This document shows positions 44,546 through 54,408 of a stretch of DNA of 64,000 nucleotides, in pieces (the stretch's first letter is position 1; each line of letters begins with the position of its first letter). Source of the stretch: Tetracentron sinense (Eukaryota > Streptophyta > Magnoliopsida > Trochodendrales > Trochodendraceae). Location: the NCBI GenBank assembly GCA_015143295.1, contig CM026562.1, positions 11,498,041-11,562,040 on the forward strand, read 5' to 3'. The notes beneath the pieces were generated by a model. That model ran no database searches and was not told the DNA's origin. It was given only the letters and a program-made list of their open reading frames with translations. A program made the translations under genes and the position numbers.

Positions 44546-45397
44546 CATAAAACATAGACTTTAAAGACCCAAAACAGGTTGGGTGCCAAAGAGTGTTCCT
44601 TGAATGAATTGGATGTTTGATCATATACTTTGATTGCTTGATTATGTATATGTGCTTGATATCTTTGATGAAATGAATGATGATATGTTTTTCTATGAAT
44701 GATAAATGCTTGATGATATGATTTTAATGTTATGTTTGAATTTTAATTGATTTTGATATGATATGAAAATGTGATCTTTCGAAATTGATATATATATATC
44801 ACTACACTATGTTCAACTGAATAGTGTCATAAGTCTTTGGTATCTGCACTGGCTATTATAGAGCAACTACCGAACAAACTCAGGACTTAAAACATTCTTG
44901 TTCACTATTTAATGATATGTGTGATTTGTAATGATAATTTGATTTGATATATGGTTGAATATATTAATTAATTATAAGATGAATGAATAGAGGTTGAATG
45001 TATAACTTTGTATGGAGTTATGCTTTGAAATGAATATCTTATATATTTGAATGAGCTTGATTGAAATAATTAGTTTCATGCTTGAAAATCTTTAGTGCTA
45101 AATTGTTTTTTCTTTTCGATGTTGCCATGTGGGAGAAATATGTAATGAAATGATTAAAATCTTACTTAATCTCCTATTAGAATCATAAGTGGTATCTTGA
45201 GCCTAATTGACAAAATTAATGATATCATTGTTGTAAATGGATGATCTAAACTTTATGCAAATAAATAAAAATCTTAAATTTAATTGATGCATATGCTTAG
45301 GAGGAGCCTTACCTCAAATATTCTATTGAAATCATATATTGAGGGGGAGTTTGACCCATTTCATTCCATTATTATGTTATCATCAAAAAAAGGGAGA
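44546..45397 (+). pseudogene. Copia-X 3' internal end: gag tail, non-coding region, polypurine tract
   Basis: The reading RPKTGWVPKSVP ends at a stop 44601-44603. This is the WVPK linker that lies between gag and protease in Copia polyproteins, so the coding part ends right there, as in Copia-Z. The following 780 bp are AT-rich with no domain, include GAGGGGGAGTTTGACCC (45340-45357), and end in the purine tract AAAAAAAGGGAGA before the LTR. The 5' part of this element was displaced by the Copia-Z LTR at 44545. Confidence 0.7.
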
Positions 45398-45476
45398 TGG
45401 TTAGCCTTTAGGTTTTTGACCTAAGATAGCATCTTTGATTTTGATGATAACACAATAATAGAATGACATTTGTGTT

Positions 45477-45490
45477 ACTAATATTCTATT
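45477..45490. repeat. LINE-C target site duplication (14 bp)
   Basis: ACTAATATTCTATT at 45477-45490 is repeated exactly at 50032-50045. It delimits LINE-C on both sides, including its inverted 5' part, which shows that one insertion event made the whole structure. Confidence 0.93.
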
Positions 45491-45779
45491 TATTTATTTT
45501 TTTTTTTTTTTTTTTTTTTTTGGGAAAGCCACTCAAAAGGAGTGGGGGGTTTGGCAGACCCCTACCTGTTTATTAATTAAATAAAATGGGGGGGACATAA
45601 AACCTTACCCCTACAATGACACAACCAGGGGGGGACATAAAACCTTACCCCTGTAAGGACACAACAAGGGGGGGACATAATACCAAAACCCCTAAAGAGA
45701 CACAAAAGGCCAGGGGAATTAAAAACCCCCAGCCTAACACAAGGACACAAAAAAAACAAAACAAAACAAAGACAACACA
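45491..45779 (-). other. LINE-C 3' UTR, hairpins and A tail
   Basis: On the minus strand after the ORF2 stop: three G/C blocks of the GGGGTAAGGTTTTATGTCCCC type (about 45590-45690; one diverged), an AATAAACAG motif, hairpin 1 GGGGTctgccaaACCCC (45546-45562), hairpin 2 CCACTCcttttGAGTGG (45529-45545), and a tail of about 25 A with nearby TAAATA. Confidence 0.85.
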
Positions 45780-48700
45780 TTAAGATCTTCTGATATTCCC
45801 TATGCCCAATTTATCAAGGAAAATAAGAGATTGGAGCCGAGGAGGGCACTCCTGTCTAGAAAGAAAAGTACCATTAAGATGAGTATCACATCCATAATTG
45901 GCTAAAAAATCAGCCACCTGATTAGCTTCCCTGTATATGTGATGAATATTAGAAACTAATCTGAGAACTTTATTTATCTGTTTATTCCAATACCAAGCAG
46001 TCCATGAGTGAGTAAACTTCCCATTCCAAGCTTCAACCAGAGTTTTAGAGTCAGAATCAATGTCAATCTGCGAATACCCTCTAGATTGACAAAGCAAGAT
46101 ACCATCAAGCAAGGCTCTAGATTCAGCCACATAACTGGTACAGTGATCATAATAAGCAAAGAAACAAGCTAGAATATCTCCATTGTGGTTTCGAATGATA
46201 CCTCCACCTCCTGCTATACCTGGATTACCTCTTGAAGCCCCATCTACATTAAGTTTAATTCTTCCAATTGTAGGACGAATCCACTTGACAATAGAAATGA
46301 AAGCTCTTTGCTTTTGAGGAGAAGTACCAATATTTAGTATAGAGAAATCCAATCTCTTCTTTCTTGGAATACTTCCCATAGCCATCATTCCATGATTAAT
46401 ACGGGCAATAAGACTATCAGAAGATTTCTTGGTACCTTTGAATCTGCGAGAACACCTTTCTTTCCAAATTTCCCATATAATAAGAAGGGGAAGCAATATG
46501 TAGAGTTCATTCTGGATGCTGTCAAAAGCTCTGAACCACCTCATCAGAAAACATTGGATGGTGTCACTGGGCTGAATGATGATAGAACAATAACCTGAAA
46601 AATACCTCCATATACGAGCTACAATATTACTATGAAAAAGAAGATGAGTTAGATTTTCAATGTGACCATTGGTGCAACAGGTGCAACAGCTAACAAAAGG
46701 AATACCAGTAGATTGAATCTTGTTATCAGTTGATACTGCACCATACATTACCTTCCATCCAAAGATTTGAATTTTCTTTGGGACAATGTCATTCCAAATA
46801 TACTTACTCCATTCTTTCCGAGGGAAAGGATTTCTAATGTTCTCCCAAGCAGACTTAACTGAAAAATTACCTTTGGAATTGGGGCTCCATATGAAAACAT
46901 CCTCTGATTCAGAAAGGAAAAAACCAGCTTTTCTAATAGCTATTTGAAGATGAATAGGCAAATATTCATTAACCATAGAGAAATCCCAGTTAGCATTATA
47001 ATCAAGCATATTAAAAATAACTGGAAAAGAATTAGGAGTAGAAATAGAAATAGCATAATCTATGAGAGGAACCTCTCCAAACCATCTATCAAGCCAAAAA
47101 TTTATCCTAGAACCATCACCAATTAGAGAAATCGAATTATAAATCACATGCTTACAGAGAAGGCTAATTTTGATCCAAGTTTTAGAAGAGCTCGCCCTGT
47201 AGGAAGCATTCCAAATATGCTTAATTTGATACTTATCTCTAAAAAATTTAGACCAAAGATTAGATGATTGATAAAGGTTCCAGGCTTGTTTAACTCTAAG
47301 GGCTAAAGCAAAGTCATTCATTTTCCGAATTCCTAGACCACCTTCCAAAGTGGGAAGGGAACAAACTTTCCAGTTAACCCAGTGACGCTTTTTAACTTCA
47401 TTAGTATTATTCCAAAAAAAGCGAGCCAAAATGTTATCAATTTGGTTTGTTATAGCTTTAGGTACATGAATACCAACTAGTAAATAAGTGGGAATGGAGG
47501 ATAAAACATGTTTAATCAGAATAAGCCTCCCACCCGAAGATAGAAATTTGGATTTCCAACCTTCTACCTTAGCATTTATAGAATCAATAAGGGAGTTGAA
47601 ATACACCTTTTTAAGGCGACCCTTGTAAATGGGAACTCCCAAATAACGAAATGGGAAATTCTTTCGAGGGATCCCCACCCAGTTAGATATGGAATCTGAT
47701 CTTCTTCTAGACATGTGATCAGAGCAATAGAAAGCACTTTTTTCTCTATTAATTAATTGCCCTGACGACTTTTCATAAGAGGCAATAAAATCAAAAAGTT
47801 TCTTAATATTATTCTTCTTGCCATTGCAAAATAAAAGGGTATCATCCGTAAAGAGAAGGTGAGTAACCGGGTTACCAAATCTCCCTAATTTATAAGTAGA
47901 AGAAAGACTCACAGAGATATGTTTGATACCCCGACTAAGAACTTCTTCCGCTAGAATAAAAAGAGCCGGAGAAATAGGATCACCTTGCCGGAGACCTCGC
48001 GAGCTCTGAAAAAAACCTTGTAAACAGCCATTGATAAGAATAGAAAAGGATTGATTAAAAAGATAGCCACGAATTAATCTCATGACCTCTTCATTAAAAC
48101 CCATTTTACCCAAGACTGCAAAGATGAAATTCCACTCCATTCGATCATATGCTTTAGACATATCAAGTTTAAAAATGGCATTACCTCCAATAATTTTCCT
48201 ATCAATATCTTGCACAATTTCCTGAGCAATACTAACATTATCTAAGATATTTCTACCTTTAACAAAGGCACTTTGCTCCTCAGAAATAATGTTGGGAAGC
48301 AATAAACCAATTCTATCAGACAAGATACGCGATATGATTTTGTAAAAGAAATTACATAAGCTAATAGGCCGAAATTCCGAGAAAGAAGTAGGAGAAATAC
48401 ATTTTGGAATTAAGGCAATAGCAGTCGCATTTATAGCTCTAGGCATATCAGCAGTCAAGAAAAAAAATGTAATAGCATGGAAAAGATCATCTTTAATTAT
48501 ATCCCAACAAGACTGAAAAAAATATCCAGTATAACCATCTGGACCAGGAGCACTATCCGCCGACATGCTAAAGACAACATTTTTGATCTCTATAATTGTG
48601 GGTGACATAGAAATAGTATTATTATTATCCTCAGTAATAAGATTAGGAATAAAATTCAATATAGTAGAATCAATCATAGAATTGTTAGAAGTAAGCAGAT

Positions 48701-49000
48701 TTTGAAAGAAGGAAACTGCTTCCTTCCCAATATCCTCTTGATTATCTAGCCAATTTCCTTGAGCATCTTTGATTCTATGGATTCCATTCCGACATCTTCT
48801 AGAATTAGTGACCATGTGGAAAAATTTTGTGTTGTTATCCCCCTCTTTCAGCCATTGGATTCTAGATTTTTGTCTCCAATAAATTTCTTCTTGGAGGAGA
48901 ACAGACTGCAACTCAGTTTTAAGCTTAGATAATCTATCATGTTTTTCCTCATCCCAAGAATTTTGAATTTCCTCTTCCAGAAAACTTATTTGATTCTTTA
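45780..49000 (-). CDS. LINE-C ORF2 (RT, zf-RVT, RNase H), open, lacking endonuclease in frame
   Basis: 1043 codons from the first ATG at 48911; the reading continues upstream to 49000 (ISFLEEEIQNSWDEEKHDRL). Domains by residue: linker 1-60 (WLKEGDNNTKFFHMVTNSRR), RT about 165-470 with FRPISLCNFFYKIISRIL, FKLDMSKAYDRMEWNF, GLRQGDPISPALFILAEEVL and HLLFTDDTLLFCNG (TDD in place of ADD), zf-RVT about 690-780 (CCTCCTNGHIENLTHLLFHS), and RNase H about 885-1015 with KLNVDGASRGNPG, VAESRALLDG, IDSDSKTLVEA and NQVADFLANYG. It is the only intact long retrotransposon frame in the window, but it is separated from its endonuclease by the inversion. Confidence 0.93.
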
Positions 49001-49204
49001 GTTAATATAGAAGATTTTAAAAAAGATGGGTTAAAGTTTTCCAAAAAACTCCTTAATTCGGAATTATTTATCAATCAGCCTTTGGAAAATTCAAAACGGA
49101 AAAATAACTCAACTAAAATTAGTGCCACAACGGACAGAGTTACTCGATCTAGAACTGCTGTTCTCTCTAAAGAAACAAACTCCAAAAATATTATTAATGA
49201 ATAA
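49001..49204 (+). pseudogene. LINE-C ORF1 C-terminal tail (inverted segment)
   Basis: Open reading NIEDFKKDGLKFSKKLLNSE ... SKETNSKNIINE ending at TAA 49202-49204. It is polar and Lys-rich, with no domain in this short piece. Its stop overlaps the ORF2 start codon (49197-49199) in the string ATGAATAA, the same arrangement as in LINE-D. The identity as ORF1 is inferred from position. Confidence 0.72.
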
Positions 49205-50031
49205 ATATTTAATCTGGAATATAAGAGGAGTTGGAAATTTGGCTTCTAAAGCTAGATTAAAAATTTAATTTCTTCTAATCTTGTTTCCTTAGCGGCTATT
49301 ATTGAATCAAAAAAAAAATTTGACTCTATCCATGAAATATGTTCTTTTGTTGGTATGGACAATCACTTTAATTCTAACTTTAATCATGATAAGATATGGT
49401 TGTTCTGGAAAAATAGTATTACTGTATCCTATATTTCTTCTTCTGATCAAATGTTAGTTGTAGATGTATGCGATAACTCTATGGTTCAGATTAGATGCGC
49501 TTTCATTTATGCCAAATGTACAAGACAGGAGAGACTTTCCCTTTGGGCAAATCTTAATGTTGCTTTTAATACTTATTTTGGTCCTTTTTTCATCGGTGGT
49601 GATTTTAATGCTATTGCTGTTTCTAATGAAAAAATGGGAGGTGGGGATGTAAACTATGACTCTATGGAAGATTTTAAAACTATGATTAATGATTTGGGCC
49701 TGATGGATGCTGGTTTTTTTGGTAACAAATACACTTGGTGTAACAATCAACAGGGTGTTCATCGTATTTATGCCCGTCTTGATCGTATCTTAATCAATCC
49801 TGAGTGGACTCATAAATTCCATTACTCGACGGTTTCTCATCTATCTAGAATTGCATCAGATCACTCTCCCCTTTTGTTTGTATTTGGTGAAGCTCCCATT
49901 AATCGTCCCTCTCCTTTCAAATTTCAGCAAATGTGGATTTCTCATTCGGATTTTTCTAGAGTTGTGATTGACTCTTGGGTTTCCCCTATTTCAGCTAATC
50001 CTATTATGACTTTCTTCCTAAAACTTAAAAG
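49197..50031 (+). pseudogene. LINE-C ORF2 endonuclease (inverted segment)
   Basis: AP-type endonuclease that nicks the target for first-strand priming. It starts MNKYLIWNIRGVGNLASKAR (N-terminal Asn motif), with a frameshift near 49267, then an open frame 49355-50031: CAFIYAKCTRQERLSLW, FFIGGDFNAIAV (catalytic D and N), GLMDAGFFGNKYTWCNNQQG, RLDRILINPEW, and HLSRIASDHSPLLF (catalytic SDH). It ends in FFLKLKRL at the duplication. It lies on the opposite strand to the RT part because of the 5' inversion. Confidence 0.92.
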
Positions 50032-50278
50032 ACTAATATTCTATTGAGTTTAAGTATAATTCAGCTTATAAAGAGCATTAGCACATCATCCAAGACAAAA
50101 AGATGAAAATAGCAACCAAGCGAAAAAGATTCTCTATCAAGCTATATATGAAAACAATTGGATCAAGTTGAGCACATTAAAGATCATGCCTAAAGTCCAA
50201 GTCGGATCTTGAAGCTAAAGAAGAAATCTACTTAAGATCAAGATTTAAGATTGAAGACTCTCAAGAAGAAATACAGAG

Positions 50279-50404
50279 GACTCATCAACGAGTGAGACTT
50301 TCTCAACACTCATCGAAGAGTGAAGAAACAATAGTTGCGGATTGAATTTGGTAGCTTCACTTGTCAACAACTGGTAAGTGCATATTTGTACTCGTCGACA
50401 ACTG
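50279..50404 (+). promoter_or_regulatory. Copia-X LTR palindrome cluster upstream of TATA
   Basis: Four 16-bp units: GACTCATCAACGAGTG (50279), CACTCATCGAAGAGTG (50307), CACTTGTCAACAACTG (50358), TACTCGTCGACAACTG (50389); inferred consensus CACTCGTCGACGAGTG. Spacing 28, 51, 31 bp; the fragment at 8792-8920 has 31, 51, 31. The last unit lies about 95 bp upstream of the TATA box at 50488. Confidence 0.72.
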
Positions 50405-51013
50405 CTTGCGGGAAACGCCCAATGGCTAGTTTTTAATGGATCTTTTTTTTTTGTTGATGCCTCCAATGGATGTATCTTTGCAAATACTATAAATAAGATT
50501 GATTTATGAATGAAATTAAGAACTCCTATCATTCCAATCACTCCAAAGCTTAGAATTCAAAATCTATTGAGTTTAATCTAGAAATCCCAAAATTGAGATC
50601 TTGAGCTATTCAACTCCTATCTTTGAGGGATTCATAAAGGTTCTTGATTGTAATCTATCAACTCATCTAAGGAGCATTTCAAGATTGTAAAACACTTATC
50701 CAAAGTGTGTTGAAATCAAGACGTCCGTGGGAGTCTTGTCCGTGAAGCCGGTAGCTTTTTAAGGTATGATCTCTACCCAAAAAGAGATTGTAACGGTTTG
50801 GTCTTCACCCGGAAGAAGGCTGTACAATTGGGTATAAAACGTGGTGAATCCTCTTACAGGTATAGCTTGAGGCGGGGACGTAGGCGGGTTGCCGAACCTC
50901 GTGAACAATATCTTGTGTTGACTTATGTTTGCATCTCTCTAACTCTTCTCTTTGATTTATTGTTTTGCATTGCTTGGTAGAATTGTTAAATTTCTATTCC
51001 CTTTAACTTGTTT

Positions 51014-51025
51014 AAGTTGAAATTC
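51014..51025. repeat. LINE-D target site duplication (12 bp)
   Basis: AAGTTGAAATTC at 51014-51025 is repeated exactly at 59178-59189. It delimits LINE-D together with its nested solo LTR. Confidence 0.9.
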
Positions 51026-51262
51026 TTCTTTTTTTTAACAAAGCCACTCGGGAGGAGTGGGGGGTTTGGCAGACCCCTATCGGTTTATTAATATAAGAAA
51101 AATTGGGGGGACATAAACCTTACCCCTACAACTGACCAGACCAAAAAGAAAAGAAGGGGGGGACATAAACCTTACCCCTTACAGACACACAAAAATATAA
51201 AAAAGACACCAGGGGGGGGACATAAAACCTTACCCCTTTACAACAATAAAACAACCAGACAA
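51026..51262 (-). other. LINE-D 3' UTR with hairpins
   Basis: Minus sense: three GGGGTAAGGTTTATGTCCCC-type blocks (about 51105-51240), ATTAATAAACCG, hairpin 1 GGGGTctgccaaACCCC (51061-51077), hairpin 2 CCACTCctcccGAGTGG (51044-51060), and an A-rich tail. The loop of hairpin 2 differs from LINE-A and LINE-C while the stem is the same. Confidence 0.84.
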
Positions 51263-51890
51263 TCATATTCTAACTTTTTTGATACTCCCTATACCTATTT
51301 TATCTAGCTGAATTAAATCTTTGATTCTATTTGGCATATTATCCATGTCAAAAGAACCCGAGTTTAATCTGATACAACCAACATTAGCCAGATCATCCAC
51401 CACTGTATTCGCTTCTTGAAATATGTGATTGATTGAGAAACTATCAGTCAGGAGAGATGTAATTTTCTTATTCCAATGTCAAGTTTTCTAACTACCTGAA
51501 GTTTTACCAATCCAATCCTCAACCATGCTCTTCGAATCAGATTTTATAATCACATTGTATAGATGAAGCCTCTTGCGAAGAATTAGACCATCAAGGAGCA
51601 CTCAAGTTTCAACCATATAGTTGGAGCATATACCATAATGGGAAAAGAAACAAGCAACAAGATTACCATCGTGATCTCTAATAATACCCCCTCCACCTGC
51701 ATTACCAGGATTATCTTTTGAAGCACCATCTCGATTCAATTTGAACTTAGTTCTAGGAGGATGTAGCCATTTAACATGAACCATCCGGAATTTACTGATA
51801 GCAGGAGCACTAGAAGGGAATAATGTAGATAAATCAAAGTTGTTATTCTCAAAAATTGAATGAATATCACAAACCTTTTTAGTGATAGCA
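51263..51890 (-). pseudogene. LINE-D ORF2 fragment: RNase H
   Basis: RNase H with KFKLNRDGASKDNPGNAGGG, GIIRDHDGNLVACFFSHYG, MVET followed by a stop, then LLDGLILRKRLH, IKSDSKSMVEDWIG, and TVVDDLANVGC. The four acidic positions are kept. Stops occur near 51600 and 51485-51495. It ends with GIGSIKKVRI at the stop 51263-51265. Close relative of the LINE-A RNase H. Confidence 0.85.
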
Positions 51891-51904
51891 GCTATAATAG
51901 CTCT

Positions 51905-53030
51905 ATTGTTCTACGATTTGGAATCATACCTTCGCATGCATCTCTCTATCCAAATTTCCCAAACAATCAAAGCCAACAAAAGAGTGAACAGATAATTATT
52001 TCGATGAGAGGTTGCTCTAAACCACCTTTTTAAAGAACATTGAATAGAATCGTGCTTATTGAATGGAAGAAAACACCAGGATGAGAAATATCTCCAAATG
52101 GAAGAAGCCATCTCACCCGATATCAATAGATGGTTAGTGTTCTCAACACTAGAAAAAGAGCAACAGCAACATTTACTAACCATTGGAATGCCAATCTTCT
52201 GAATATTCAAATAAGTAGGGATAGCACAATGCATGATTTTCCAGCAAAACACGCTAATTTTGATTGGAATAATCCGGTTCCAGATATACTTAGACCAATA
52301 GAACTCATTCCCTTTATCCCTTATCTTATCCCAAACTGTTTTAACCAGAATTCTCAAGTAGGGGAGGGATTCCAAACAAATTTATCATCTTTATCTGAGA
52401 TAGTGAAATTATCTTCTTTAATTGCTTCTATAATAGTAGATGGAAGTAAGTGACTCACCTGATTGAGATTCCAATCTCCTTCCTCATTAAGAACCTGAGA
52501 AATAGTTGGATTAATTTGAGGATTTCCAATAGCAATGGATATAAGATACTCCTCTTTATACCAATTATCAAACCAAAAATTTACTTTGTTGTCATTACTT
52601 ATAAGAGCTGAAGAATTGGAAAGCATCAAATGAAATACTTCGCAAATATCTGACCAAAGCTTAGAAGAACCCCTGATGGGCAAAGCATTCCAAACGTGAT
52701 CAAGCCAGTATTTTGCTTTGAAAAATCTCGTCCAAAGACAATTAGAAGTATATATTTTCCAAGCTTGCTTGAGGCGAAAAGCCTTAGAAATTTCAGCAAT
52801 TCTTCTAATTCCCAAAACTCCTTCCAATAATGGTAAAGAACAATGCTTCCACTTAACCCAATGATGCTTTCTATTTAAATCGGTCTTATTCCAGAAAAAA
52901 TTAGCCAAAAGTTTATCAATTTTAGAAGCTATTCCAGTTGGGATATTAATACTTGAAAGGATATGAACCGGAATAGAAGAAAGCACATGCTTGATAAGAA
53001 TAAGATGCCCACCAGCAAAAAGCAACTTTC
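51905..53030 (-). pseudogene. LINE-D ORF2 fragment: RT thumb to zf-RVT
   Basis: Minus sense from 53025: GGHLILIKHVLSSIPVHILS, NKTDLNRKHHWVKWKHCSLP, GVLGIRRIAEISKAFRLKQA, WFDNWYKEEYL, then after a frameshift near 52360 a piece with NRIIPIKISVFCWKIMHCAI and the zinc-binding SKCCCCSFSSVENTNHLLIS. It matches LINE-A closely. One frameshift and few stops. Confidence 0.85.
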
Positions 53031-54315
53031 CAAACCATCCAGTAATATGGTTTTGAATCTTCTCAATGAGAGGAAGATAATAAGATAGTTTCTAACAAAC
53101 TTTAATCCAAGAAACTCCCAAGTAAGTGAATGGAAATTTCTTGAATTGGAAACCAATTCTGGTAGATATATCTCTTTTTCTGGCTGGCATGAGTTTGTTA
53201 GAACAAAACAGAGAGCTTTTGTCTTTATTGATTTTTTGCCTAGAAGACTCCTCATATTTTGAAAGAAAATCAAAAATAATTTTAATGCTCCGAGCACTAC
53301 CATTACAAAAGATAAGAGAGTCATCTGCAAATAAAAGATGAGAAACTGCAAACCCATTTCTTCCTATAGAATAAGAAGTAGCCTATTGATAGATAATATT
53401 CTTAAGTCCTCTGCTAAGAACCTCTTCAGCAAGATAAAGAGGGAAGACGAAAGAAGATCACCATGTCGAAGACCTCTAGAACTGGAGAAAAAGTCATGTA
53501 ACGCCCCATTGATGATAACCAAAAAGCTTTGATTCTGAAGGCAACCATGAATAAGGTTGATAAAATTTACACTAAAACCAAACTTCTTCAGGACTTCAAA
53601 AATAAAGTTCCATTGCATTCGATCATACGCCTTAGCCATACTGATCTTTATAATAATATTTCCTCCAAAAACTTTCCTATCAATACCATTCACCATTTCT
53701 TGAGCAATGGTGATATTCTCCGTTATGTTCCGGCCTTTTATAAATCCCGATTGCTCCTCAGAAATAATTTTAGGAAGAATAGAAGCCAACCGACCCACTA
53801 ACAATTTCGAAAATATCTTGTAGAAAAAATTGCATAAACTGATAGGCCTATAATCAGTAAAAGAAGAGGGATCATTACACTTGGCAATCAAAGCGATAGC
53901 AGTAGCATTAACAGCCTTCAAAAAAAGCAGATTTAGGAAAAAATAATTAATTGCATCACCAAATCTACTTTAATAATGTCCCAACACTCTTGATAAAAAT
54001 GGCCATCAAAACCATCCGGACCAGGAGCACTATCTTCTTCAATACTGAAAACCACATGGTTAATCTCTTCAACTGTGGGCATAGCAGAAAGCATATTATT
54101 ATCATCTTCAGATACTAAAAGGGGATATGATTAAGGATATCATAATCAATAATATTCCTTGAAGAGGTAAGAAGATCCTGAAAGAATTTAGTAGCTTCAT
54201 TGCCAATCTCAAGATGATTTTCAATCCACTCACCCAATGAATTTTTAATTTTTTGAGTATCATTCCTTTTTCTTTTTTGATTGGCAATAGCATGAAAGAA
54301 CTTCGAATTCATATC
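53031..54315 (-). pseudogene. LINE-D ORF2 fragment: reverse transcriptase
   Basis: Minus sense: NSKFFHAIANQKRKRNDTQK (linker), a decayed part, then YRPISLCNFFYKIFSKLLVG, SEEQSGFIKGRNITENITIA, IKISMAKAYDRMQWNF (the usual catalytic Asp before MAKAYDR is Ser here), GLRHGDLLSSSLFIL (altered from GLRQGDPLSP), and in another frame HLLFADDSLIFCNG (FADD). Changes in two RT motifs and several frame breaks make it inactive. Confidence 0.85.
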
Positions 54316-54408
54316 ACCTTCTTTAAGTCATTTTATCCTGAATTTTTGCTTCCAGAAATTTTCCTCCTGAATAATAGTCTGCTGCAGATCATCTTTCAAA
54401 TTGGATAG

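Larger units (their letters stand above)
45491..50031 (-). mobile_element. LINE-C: plant L1-type LINE with inverted 5' end
   Basis: 4541 bp between perfect 14-bp duplications. From left: poly(T) (the A tail in minus sense), 3' UTR, ORF2 from RNase H back through RT on the minus strand to 49000, then the ORF1 tail and ORF2 endonuclease on the plus strand (49001-50031). About 25 codons between endonuclease and RT are missing at the switch, and ORF1 is 5'-truncated. This is the expected product of twin priming. RT to RNase H is a single open frame of 1043 codons, so the insertion is fairly recent. Confidence 0.93.
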
